This document shows positions 7,586 to 16,580 of a stretch of DNA of 23,053 nt, piece by piece. The DNA comes from Nymphaea colorata (Eukaryota > Streptophyta > Magnoliopsida > Nymphaeales > Nymphaeaceae). Location of the stretch: the NCBI RefSeq assembly GCF_008831285.2, contig NW_022204820.1, positions 1 through 23,053 on the forward strand, given 5' to 3'. Each line of letters begins with the position of its first letter. The stretch's first letter is position 1. A program made the position numbers and the translations under genes. The notes beneath the pieces are model-generated. The model did no database searches, was not told the origin of the DNA, and saw only the letters and a program-made list of their open reading frames with translations.

Positions 7586-9981
7586 CCTCCCCTTGGCCAC
7601 TAAGGGGGAGGACGAAATTTTGGAGCATTCTATCAAATTGCTGCAGCCAAGGAGCTAGGAGGGAGAAGCCAAGGAAGAGAGAAGAGGTTCGTCCAAGCCC
7701 CCTTCCCCTTTTTCTCCCATTCTCTTCTTCACTTTCTTCTATTCTCCCCATTGATTTTGCTAAGTTAGGGTGCTTAAGTGAACCCTTACTTAGGATTTTC
7801 GTGGTGAGAAGCCCTCTTTACCACTCCAAATTCCAGCAAGCAAGCTATTTCTTATTCTAGCTTTGCTAAGCTTGAATCCACGGTTGGATTCTTGCTTAGG
7901 ATTGCTTGGGTTAGAAAACAAGTGAAGACGAAAGACAAACATCAAGACCGACCGCAAGGTAGGTGATCTTAACTCACTTCTCTTCTACTTTAGCTTATTG
8001 TTGATTTATTTTAATTCCAACAATTCGTGGGAGGGTTTATTTTCATTTGCTTACGGCTGGGAATGATGTCCAGCTAAGGGAAACCTACGCTTCAATGTAC
8101 ATGTTAATGCATAATATGAACCCAAGTATCAAATTTCGAAATGGGCCCCAAGGCCACGTCCCTTTCAAAGGAACCAACTTAATACCATTTTGAACTCCCT
8201 ACCATGAGAGAATCCCACGGTGAGAAAGTGATTTTGCTACATCACGTATGATGAAAATGCCTATAAGGGATGGATACGTTTTTATGAATGTGATCCACCC
8301 TTGCATGGCGAAATGATGGACGAATAAGCTTGAGTATTGTTTTATTTTCTTTCTTATTCACAGTCATTTTGATTCATGTCTTTCAATTTAATTAATCAAG
8401 GGTAGTAGGGAAGATTTGAAACAAGTTCTCAATCTTCCTACATAAAAGAACCCAGCCATGAATCATCATGATTCATGAGTCATGCGGTCCCTTGATAAAA
8501 TTTCATTTTGAAAAGTAAGGTACGTATATGTATACATTGTTATATATGTACATATATGCATCCGATTTCTTGTCAAAAATTACATTCCTCCCTTAAAATC
8601 AGGTTGGAACATGTTTCCAAACCGGTCTTTAAGGAAATGGCCATTTTTATTGATTTTTCTAGTGCAAGATTATAAATTACTTTCATTTCATTTTTACTTA
8701 ATTTCAGCAAACCCATACGTAAGATGTATGTATGTTGTTGAAATCAGACCATGTTTATAGGAATTGGTTTAAGAATATCAAAATTTACGTATTTGAAATA
8801 CCAACCATCCTAGAATCATCCAAAGGAGTTGATGATTTCATTACTACGAAATCTGGAATTTGAATAGATTTGAAAAACTCATTGTTTCTATCTAAGAAAC
8901 AAGTCCTTATTGGAATCAATGTCCACAATTTTCAGCTATTTAAATCAACACAAGGTCTGATTTTTAGCTATTTTGAGACAAAAGTGGACGTCATCCATGT
9001 CTCCCATCCGTTTCAAAGATTGAACTTGACATCATTTATATATTTTCATCATTTTGATAATTTTATGTCAAGCCTCAAGCTTATGGACTACATCTCTAAT
9101 TCATGTGCTTAATCATATAATGAGCACATATAGAGAAAGTCCTACATTTTAATCAATCTTCATGTATAGATTGTATGACGTGCAATACGGACTTTGAGAG
9201 ATTATGAGGGAGTGAAGAATGTATGTTTCATATGAATGAATCTTGATGGATTATGAGAGAGAGAAGAATGAATGTTCCATATAGTTTCCATTCTCGTTTC
9301 ATGCATTCACTTTCACTCAAAATCAATGGCACCACATGCACATTCTCAAGAAATTAAGTGATTCAAATTTAAGTTGCAAAAAGTGACCAAGTCATATTGC
9401 AATGAGAATTTGTAAACTTCACTTAACTTCAAAAGAAAACACAAGCAATGCATTCATATCTTTGGCCAAAGTGCATTTGAAAAACAACATGTTTCTAACA
9501 ATTTGAACCTATGTTCTTTCCAAAGAATGAATTCTGCAAATCACATGATTTGACAAAAGAAGAGTTCAAAATCAATTTTTATCATAAGATGATCATCATC
9601 ATCTAGAGTTCACAACAAAGAACTCAATTCCAAATCTTCAAAAATCCTCAAGAATTATGTGTTTCAAATAACACCAAACAAAGGTTTTAAACCAACTTGA
9701 AAACCCCCAATATTCAAATTCATTATTCAAAAAAATGAATTTCGGTTCTTGAATCCAAAACCTCAATGCATAAGCATATAGGACTACATCAATAATCGTA
9801 TATGATCCAAATGATCTTAGTCCTTGGTCTAATTACCCCTGTTAAAGGCGGCAGGAACGGTTGGACCTCGTACCGACGAGCGGATCCCTTTCTCTTGAAA
9901 ATTTTCTCAAAACCCCAATTTTAAAAGAATTTTGCTGACTCGCATTTCGACCTTCTTGAAAAGGAGTGGGGTGCGAACAGA

Positions 9982-9999
9982 TGGCACACCCGGTGGGAC
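9982..9999 (+). other. Primer-binding site
   Basis: TGGCACACCCGGTGGGAC starts two bases after the LTR end. It begins with the TGG that pairs with the CCA tail of a tRNA and is followed by a GC-rich stretch, as expected for a minus-strand primer site. I cannot say with confidence which tRNA it pairs with. It is not the initiator-methionine type (TGGTATCAGAGC). Confidence 0.75.
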
Positions 10000-10772
10000 C
10001 CGTCATTGTTTGTCTAAAGACTTATTTGGATCATATATGAGTTATTTTCACCAATGTCGGACATCAATTGCACAAAAAAAAAAAAAAAATTAAACTCACA
10101 AAAATGCATACCGACATCATGTAGTGTACATTGAGGAGATTTCATGAACCTCATTCATTTCAATTTATCCTACCCCTCCTCAATTTAAGGATTGTATGCA
10201 GCCCATGTATGCTCTCAAAATTTCAAATCTATCTCTTAGGAATGTATGAAATAGAGCCATCTATTTTGCATTTCTCATGAATTTTGAAAAAATCCTTACC
10301 TATATCATATCCCGGTCATCATGTTGCCGGGCTATTTTAGGACATTAGTCCAAGATATAGCCTTACAACTGGACCACCCAATTGGACTGAGAAGTCCCCC
10401 CATTAGTACCCGAACGGACAATAGTCCCGGTATATCGATGGGTGAACAAGGAGAAATGGAGAGCCAAATCTAGAAAACCCTGGAGGAGTCAATGCTAGTA
10501 CCATAAATTTGGTATATAGGTATACCATAAATTTTGGATAAATAAAGAACCATTTACCCATTATTTTCCATAGGTTCCAAGACCAATTTTCAAAATAATG
10601 CATATAGGCAAGAGTCCTAGGAATTGCATTATCAATTTTTCATTAACTGCTTGTTTGGACGCATGTGATGATTTACTTTGCCCCTAAGTCTATGTCCAAA
10701 CTCAATGTCAAACTCTTCTCGAGTCTCTATTGGGTCATTCATGTCAAAGTCTTAATACCTTCTCTTGTCTAG
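10000..10772 (+). other. Untranslated leader between primer-binding site and ORF1
   Basis: No supported coding sequence is present. The stretch includes a 17-base A run near 10073-10089 and many short ATG-initiated frames that end quickly. It would contain the packaging and dimerisation signals of the genomic RNA, though none can be picked out by eye. It ends in the candidate splice acceptor just before ORF1. Confidence 0.55.
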
Positions 10773-11819
10773 ATGGACTCAGAAAGTATCTTCCCATTGA
10801 CCACATCCTATTTGGGTCATGTCAAGGCCGATCCGGACTTCGCATCATCCCAAGTGGAGTCTACCTACCTCAGTGGTATCTTTCATGGTACCCAACTTTT
10901 CGGTGTATTTCCGGATCACTTAGAGGATTGCGGTCTTGAAGAAGCAGTCAGTCTTGCCATACAACCTATCAATGGCAATCTAATCCATGCAATTGCTGAA
11001 AGATGGAACCCAAGGACCAACACATTCTGGTTCCATGGGGTGAAATGACAATCACTCTTGATGAGTTCTCCAACATTATGGGTTTGCCAGAACCAAAAGG
11101 TGACCCAAGAGGTCCAATTGAAGACCAGTTCCTTGTAAACCAAGGTCAAGTCAAAACTCTAGAAGTGATTCTAGAGAAAGATACAATTCTTCACCAGGGG
11201 AAAACCCATTGTTGCGCACTTCTAGAAGCAACAGTCATGGACTTTACCGATATTCTTCAAATGGAACATAGAGCTGCTGGTGAAAATATTACATCCTCCA
11301 ATTTGGTCAAATCATTGGAGATGCAGACTCGATAGAAGGATGTGTCTTTGCACTGCAAGCATGGTTCTACAACATGTGGGCCACAATCATGTCATTTTCA
11401 AACACAGACGGTCAGTTATCTGTATGGAGCACTACGCAGAAAATGGGGAAGTTGATGACTCCACCATCATTTGGACTTCTTTGATCGAGAGGTCATCAAG
11501 TCAAGATACACTTACAACCAGTCAGAGGAAGTCTCTTTGGGACCGTTTTCATATGAATATCCCGGAGCGTTGCCTCAGGCAATTCACTGCGTCAGAGGAA
11601 GCATATCCAATTGAGTCGGAAGGAGCATGTGAGTGTGAACTAGACACTGAAGAGTGGTTCGGGATATACACCTATGCCCGCAACGTTGGGATCATTTGCT
11701 CACTTGTATCTTGTCCTTGGTCCAGGAATGGGTCCCGAATATGTAAAATGGTGGATGAGTTCGCCCATCTACTTCTGTCCTATGTGTCTACTCATTCAAT
11801 TGTAATTTGTTATTTGTAG
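10773..11819 (+). pseudogene. ORF1 with plant mobile domain (PMD), broken
   Basis: ATG at 10773 opens a frame whose product contains AERWNPRTNTFW and, one frame on after a 1-base slip near 11025, WGEMTITLDEFSNIMGLP. This pair is the signature of the plant mobile domain (ERW.P.T.TF..PWGE.T.TL.D...L.GLP), found in plant MAIN/MAIL proteins and in several transposons. Later parts carry QAWFYNMW (near 11360) and IPERCLRQF (near 11570), which fit the end of the domain. There are further frame changes near 11320 and 11485 and a stop at 11482-11484. No catalytic function is established for PMD. An extra ORF ahead of gag is a feature of Ogre-like elements. The candidate splice acceptor abuts this ATG. 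Confidence 0.7.
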
Positions 11820-11880
11820 TGTCATTTATCTTTCTTTATATGATATTGTACCTATCAATCAACCAACATCATCTTCCAGT

Positions 11881-12150
11881 GACCCAGGAAACCAAAGCCA
11901 AGAAGAAGAGGAAAGAGCAAAAGAGAAGGGGAAAAGAAAAAAACAAGGAAAAAGACCAAAATACAAAACAAATACAGATCATTCAATGAAGAACACCAGG
12001 CAAAAAAAAAAAAAAAAAAAAACAAGAAAGTACTCATCAAGCAGTTCAGACTCTTCTGAAGACGCTACAACAGAATCTAGTAGTGAGGAAGAACCGAAAA
12101 CTCCCAAGAAAAAGAAGAAGGGAGAATCCTGGAAAACAAAAATCCAGGAA
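11881..12150 (+). pseudogene. Charged low-complexity linker between ORF1 and gag
   Basis: One frame is open from 11881 to a TAA near 12154. It encodes a glutamate- and lysine-rich stretch (QEEEERAKEKGKRKKQGKR), a lysine run from the A21 tract at 12002-12022, a serine/acidic patch (YSSSSSDSSEDATTESSSEEE) cut here to its first part, and KTPKKKKK. The composition is typical of a disordered RNA- or chromatin-binding tail. One frame over it runs into gag, so it is probably the gag N-terminus or an ORF1 tail. An acceptor-like CATCTTCCAG ends at 11879. Confidence 0.45.
12002..12022 (+). repeat. Homopolymer tract A21
   Basis: Twenty-one adenines sit within a lysine-coding stretch. Expansion by slippage of AAA/AAG codons is the simplest explanation. 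Its length is likely to vary between copies and to cause frameshifts. Confidence 0.85.
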
Positions 12151-13216
12151 GTTGAAAAAAGTTAAATGCAGTACAACTTAAAGGCAAGAACAAGAGAAAT
12201 TTCACTTGCGAAGATTTCTACGAAAGCTTCGAAAATGACAGACACATAAAAAACTTGCCCAAGAAATTTATCAAATTTGATGGCCATGGAGACCCAAAGG
12301 CACATTTGGCCATGTTCTTTGCTAAATGCTACAAATTCCGCCACAATCATAGGGCCCTCTTTTGATGTATCCCCAAAGCCTAGAAGGAATTGCAGCACAA
12401 TGGTATCGGGAACACATCAACCCAGTGGAATTGAAAAATTTTGACATGTTAATCAACCTTTTCATTGAAAGGTTCATTCAAAACGTGAAACTGCACCAAC
12501 GATCACCACATTATGCTATCTCAAACAGAGGCCAGGTGAAAAGGTGAGAGATTTTATTCAGAGGTGGAGGTCTTCTTGCAACAAGATGAGAGACCCAATC
12601 TCTCAATCCCATGCACTGGGATTGATCGTAAACAATTGACACAACCATTAAGGAGCCTCATTTCCAATGCTCCAATCAAGTCTTCATCGATCTCACTGAG
12701 AGGGCAGAATGCATTGAAGTAGGAATTGAGAATGGAGCTTTTGATGCTGTCATCCCGGTAAAAGTAAGGGAAGATACAAGAAGAATAGCAGAAGTCAGAA
12801 TGCTCCAGCCAACATCGTGGCCAACGCTGCAGCCTTCAGAAAGAAAAGTCTGAATATCCCAAGAATAAAGGGGTAATGGACAAGCTAGTGGCAGTAGTAG
12901 TGGCACCAAAAACAAACATCCTGGATGGGGGTACGATAGAAAATTCACCCCATTACAACAGAGTTATGAAGAGGTCATGCATATGCTAATCGACAGAGGT
13001 ACTCTGTTCCTCCCAAAAGTCTCCAACCCCCCACCAATGATGGGGAAAAACGAAGAGCAATTCTGCAAATTTCATCACGCACCAGGACATGATACAGAAG
13101 ACTGCCTTGTACTTAAAAATATTGTGCAAGATACAGTTGACAAAGAAATAATCAAAGAGGTCAATGAACAACCAACATTCTCAAGAATCCTTTTCCTAAA
13201 CATGGCAAAGGAATAG
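12151..13216 (+). pseudogene. gag: gag (capsid and nucleocapsid), frameshifted
   Basis: Structural protein that packages element RNA. In order: NFTCEDFYESF and FIKFDGHGDPKAHLAMF (12200-12320), then after a slip near 12360 SLEGIAAQWYREHINP (to about 12430) and FIERF, then after another slip near 12515 VRDFIQRWR (about 12545-12570). These are the conserved capsid motifs of plant Tat-type gag (retrotrans_gag). The C-terminal frame from 12977 holds CKFHHAPGHDTEDC (13064-13105), the CCHC-like knuckle usual in this lineage instead of canonical CX2CX4HX4C. Stops occur near 12638-12650. The last frame ends with TAG at 13214-13216. Confidence 0.75.
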
Positions 13217-13250
13217 TTTCGATGTCAGATTTTCAACAGGTCGTCAAATT

Positions 13251-13992
13251 ATGGTGACAAACAAAAGGGATACAGCGTCCCTGGATTTCTTTGGATTGCT
13301 TTTCAAACATGATAAAGGATCCATCAATGCACAAACCGGACTGGTTAAACAAGACCATCTGACAGAGATTGATCAGAAGTCACAAGTGTGCGACCCTGAA
13401 CCATTGGAATCCATTTTCAATGAATTGGACCCCGTACCTGAAGTCAAGAAGGGAGGGTTTAGCCCTAAACAGGGGGAATGAATGGGCTTTTGAACTATGT
13501 GAAAATAGTCCGATCATATTTTCTGATAAAGATCTACCAACTGGAGGTGCATCGCACAATGACGCCTTGCACATAGTGGTAGAGACAAGGGGCACCAGAG
13601 TCTCCCACGTTTTAATTGATGGTGGAGCAAGCCTGAACATCTGTCCACAACAAACAGCTCGTGAGTTGGTCATAAGACAGGCCGACTATACTCTATCCAC
13701 AATTTTCATCCATGGATATGACGGGACAGGACAACCATGCCTAGGATGCATATGTCTAGATTTGAATATTTCTGAGACGTATCATCGAGTTTTATTTCAT
13801 GTGGTGGATATAGAACCCTCCTTCAACTTGTTGCTTGGCAGGCCATGGATCCATGCTACCAATGTAGTTCCCTCCACTCTACATCAGTGTGTCAAATGGA
13901 CTCACAACGGGAATTCTATAACCATCTATGTAGAGGATAGAGGAAAGTCGGCTTGTACACCCAATGATTCCGGTACCAACATATACAATTGA
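13251..13992 (+). pseudogene. pro: Aspartic protease (PR)
   Basis: Retroviral-type protease that would cut the polyprotein. The frame from 13251 codes for an acidic spacer. After a slip near 13455 the second frame carries the domain: VLIDGGASLNICP with the catalytic Asp at 13618-13620, and the conserved LLGRPWIHATNVVPSTLHQ block starting near 13828. The active site is DGG rather than the common DSG/DTG. Tat-lineage proteases often vary here, so this alone does not prove inactivity. The frame ends at TGA (13990-13992), while the next module continues in another frame from about 13964. Confidence 0.75.
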
Positions 13993-14365
13993 GGTACCCA
14001 GTATTCGAGTCTACAAAGAGGAAGAAATATCTCAAAGTCTTAGCAGATTGGCCATTCAGAAACCAAAGAAACAGGTATGGGTGAAAAAGGGTACCAAACC
14101 TGAAACAAGTTACAAAAGTCATCCGTTGTTCAAGAAATTCTACCAGAATGAGAAAGGATTGGATGTACTCATACGCCATGGCTACCAGCCATTTACTGGC
14201 ATTGGCAAACATGAAAATGAAATCTTGGAACCAGTTACCTTGACAGGACAACGAGGCACTCAAGCCTTGGGATGCCAAAGCTATGAAAAAGTGGATGTAG
14301 AGGATTTCAAGCCAGTACCTTTCGTCAAGAGCAATACCATAGGCGGATGTTCACCATCAATTTGA
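13964..14365 (+). pseudogene. G-patch domain segment following the protease
   Basis: This 133-codon frame overlaps the protease end. Residues 64-104 (nt 14153-14275) read GLDVLIRHGYQPFTGIGK, then ILEPVTL, then GTQALGC. This fits the G-patch pattern: hydrophobic helix, GY.P..GIGK, a short gap, LEP, and a final small-hydrophobic-G. G-patches bind RNA or activate DEAH helicases, and in betaretroviruses one lies at the protease C-terminus. Flanking parts are lysine-rich (KPKKQVWVKKG). The frame ends in TGA just before the candidate intron. I take it as the C-terminal part of a gag-pro protein. Confidence 0.6.
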
Positions 14366-14514
14366 ATCAACAAATCCGCAATCATTTTGTCGTCATTGTA
14401 CTCAAATAGACCAAGTGTCTTCATTTTGTAATACCTTCAAAAATACAATGACAAATGCAAATTACTTCCATATACAATGTCTCAAATTTCATCTAACTTC
14501 TTTACAATCTTTAG
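14366..14514 (+). other. Spacer with candidate splice acceptor between PR and RT
   Basis: This short non-coding gap ends in ATCTAACTTCTTTACAATCT followed by TTAG (AG at 14513-14514). A CTAAC branch-point match lies at 14493-14497, about 18 bases before the AG, and an ATG follows at 14516. Ogre elements are known to have an intron between protease and RT, so the position is telling. I cannot fix the donor; weak GT sites lie at 14291 and 14297 inside the preceding frame and at 14429 within the spacer. Confidence 0.4.
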
Positions 14515-14515
14515 G

Positions 14516-15470
14516 ATGGCATCTGAGGATCAAACATCAAAAGCCTTTAAGGAGATAAATCCAGAACTCACTGAGGCCGAATGTCCAGAGTTCATCCAAA
14601 TGAGAAAGCAAGATCAACTGTCACCTCTGATTAATGATCCGATTGAGGAAATTAACATTGGCACGGAAGAGAGTCCAAAGATTTTGCAAATTGGAACAAG
14701 TCTCTCAGCAGAAGAAAGAAAAGAGTTGATAGACTTCCTCAAAAATCATCAAGAAGCCTTTGCGTGGACTTATGAGGACATGTCAGGACTTGATACAAAA
14801 TTAGTCGAGCATCGACTACCATTGAAACCAGAATGCAAGCCAATCAAACAAAAGTTGAGGAAACTAGACCCTCGTCTTGAGGGGCAAGTTAAGGAAGGCC
14901 TGGAAGACCTACTAAAGGCAGGATTCATCCGAACAATCGACTATCCTGAATGGTTAGCAAACATTGTGGTAGTCCCAAAGAAAAATGACAAAATTCGGCT
15001 CTGCATCGATTTCAGAGATTTGAATAAGGCTACACCAAAGGATGACTACCCACTTCCAAACATTGATTTGTTGGTAGACAGTACCGCAGGTCACGCTATG
15101 TTCTTCTTTATGGATGGATATTCTGGTTATAACCAAATTAAGTTGGCAGCTCAAGATCAAGCCAAAACATCATTTACAACACCATGGGGTACCTTCTGCT
15201 ATACAGTAATGCCATTTGGTTTGAAGAACGCTGGGGCAACATATCAAAGGGCTATGACAGCTATTTTTCATGACCAAATGCATCAAATCATGGATGCATA
15301 TGTAGATGATCTACTAATTAAGTAAAAAACAAGGGAGAATCACATCAACATTCTTTCTTAAGTTTTTGATAGACTCTTACAATACAAACTTAGATTGAAT
15401 CCACAAAAAGTGTATTTGGTGTGGAATCCGGTAAGCTTTTGGGATTTATGGTCAGCAAAAGGGAATCAAG
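14516..15470 (+). pseudogene. pol: Reverse transcriptase (RT) domain, with stops
   Basis: RNA-dependent DNA polymerase. The frame is open from 14477 and I take ATG 14516 as the likely first codon because it follows the splice acceptor. Motifs in order: an acidic N-terminal linker, WTYEDMSGLD, PIKQKLRKLDP, VVVPKKNDKIRLCIDFRDLNKA cut here in sense at 14970-15030, FMDGYSGYNQI with the first catalytic Asp (near 15113), FTTPWGTFCY, MPFGLKNAGATYQRAM, and YVDD (15299-15310). These are all intact Ty3/gypsy signatures. TAA stops at 15323-15325 and 15359-15361, plus single-base slips near 15409 and 15462, break the thumb region. Confidence 0.9.
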
Positions 15471-16130
15471 ATGGATCCTTCCAAAGCAAAGGCGAACATC
15501 GAAATGTCACCCCCAACAAATCTTAAGGAGCTACACAGCTTGCAAGGCAGAATTCAGTCAATCAGAAGGTTTATATCTAATCTTGCCATGAGGTGCGAAC
15601 CCTTCAACCATTTACTACAGAAAGGAGTCAAATTTGAATGGGGGCATGAATGTCAAGCCTCATTCGAAAAGACCAAGAAGTATCTTCTTTGCCCACCAAT
15701 TTTAAAACCTCCAATTTTAGGGGAACCTCTACTCCTTTACATCACAGTTAACGATTCAGCCTGTGGTGGATTTCTGACTCAATATGAAGAAGGATGTCGA
15801 ATAGAACATGTCATTTATTACATCAGTAAGACATTTGTGCAGTATGAAAAGAACTACTCGCACATGGAAAAAACTTGCTTATCCTTGGTGTGGATGTGTC
15901 AAAAATTAAGGCATTATCTGTTGGCTTGTGAAGTTAAAATTTTATCCAAACTTAATCCACTCAAATATATCCTCGAACAGCCATCTCTGAATGGAAGGAT
16001 AGCAAAGTGGCAGGTTTTGCTGATGCAATATGATTTGGAATATGTGTCACAAAAATCAATCAAGGGGCAAGCCATTGCAGATCAATTGGCAGATTTTCCT
16101 CTATATGAAGAAATTAGAACAAATGATGAT
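15471..16130 (+). pseudogene. pol: RT thumb end and first RNase H domain
   Basis: An uninterrupted frame continues from the RT with LKELHSLQGRIQSIRRFI and FEWGHECQASFEKTKKYL (thumb/connection, to about 15690). It then enters a gypsy-type RNase H: LLLYITVNDSACGGFL (Asp present), YYISKTF, NYSHMEKTCLSLVW (Glu present), and GQAIADQLADF at the end. At LSKLNPLKYIL the usual Asp of the third acidic position (as in R-x-DPL) is Asn, encoded by AAT at 15954-15956. RNase H degrades the RNA template. A second RNase H downstream could make loss here tolerable. Confidence 0.8.
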
Positions 16131-16580
16131 TTTCCAGATGAGCAAATCCTGACGACTGAACCAGAGCCGATTTGGGAGATGTACTTTGATGGATCTAAGA
16201 GCACAGCTGGGGCAGGCATTGGGATACTTTTCATTACACCAGAAAGGGAAATGATTCATTACTCTCTCAAATTGAATTTTTCCTGCACGCATAATATGGC
16301 AGAGTACAAGGCCCTAATCCAAGGACTCAAAATGTTGCTCAAATTTAAAGTGCAGAGAGTTCGCATTTTTGGAGATTCTCTCTTAGCTGTCAGTCAGGTC
16401 AATGGAGATTGGCAAGTCAAAGATCAAAAATTGATCCCATATCAAGAGTTAGCAGCTTCCTCTTAAGACAGTTCGAGGAATGTCAACTCTTACATGTCAA
16501 AAGAGAATTTAACCCAATAGCAGACGGTTTAGCCAGTTTAGGCTCTACCATTGCCTTCAAACCTAGAGAATCTATCAGAT
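16131..16580 (+). pseudogene. pol: Second, archaeal-type RNase H (aRNH)
   Basis: After the first RNase H the frame continues with IWEMYFDGSKSTAGAGIGI, MAEYKALIQGLKMLLKF and VRIFGDSLLAVSQVNGDW. The Asp, Glu and Asp of DGS, AEY and GDS are present. The last part, LHVKREFNPIADGLASLG with the fourth Asp, is in another frame after a slip near 16450 (the first frame stops at TAA 16464-16466). This plant-type RNase HI fold next to the gypsy RNase H is diagnostic of the Tat lineage. It is thought to have been acquired and to take over the RNase H role. Confidence 0.85.

Larger units (their letters stand above)
6196..9979 (+). repeat. 5' LTR (3784 bp)
   Basis: This LTR starts TGTTAACACCCC and ends GGGGTGCGAACA, and it aligns along its whole length with 18956-22718. 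By hand over about 840 bases (7441-7920 and 9121-9480) I count about 29 substitutions, or roughly 3-4%. Larger indels include about 24 bases present only here near 6237-6260 (a partial local duplication of a GTGAAAATTT motif), about 30 bases present only here near 6370-6400, and about 27 bases missing here at 8114. The TATA box at 7578 splits it into a U3 of about 1.4 kb and an R-U5 of about 2.4 kb, unusually long even for plant LTRs. Confidence 0.93.
7959..10772 (+). other. Candidate intron in the retrotransposon leader
   Basis: A strong donor, CGCAAG|GTAGGT, lies at 7958/7959, about 350 bases after the predicted start site. An acceptor with a pyrimidine-rich tract, CCTTCTCTTGTCTAG, ends at 10772, directly before the ATG of ORF1 at 10773. 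Removing this 2814-base segment would strip most of R-U5, the primer-binding site and the many upstream ATGs, and place ORF1 behind a short leader. The unspliced RNA would remain the template for reverse transcription. Splicing is known in Ogre elements, but this particular intron is my inference from splice-site sequence and position. Confidence 0.4.

Noticed and set aside
7497-7751. 84-codon minus-strand frame in the 5' LTR, repeated at 20199-20411
   Set aside because: It lies antisense across the TATA box and early R region and is repeated only because the LTRs are. The start and length differ between the copies, and there is no sign of coding constraint.
12676-12948. 90-codon minus-strand frame over gag
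   Set aside because: It is a shadow of the gag reading frames and does not look like a protein family.
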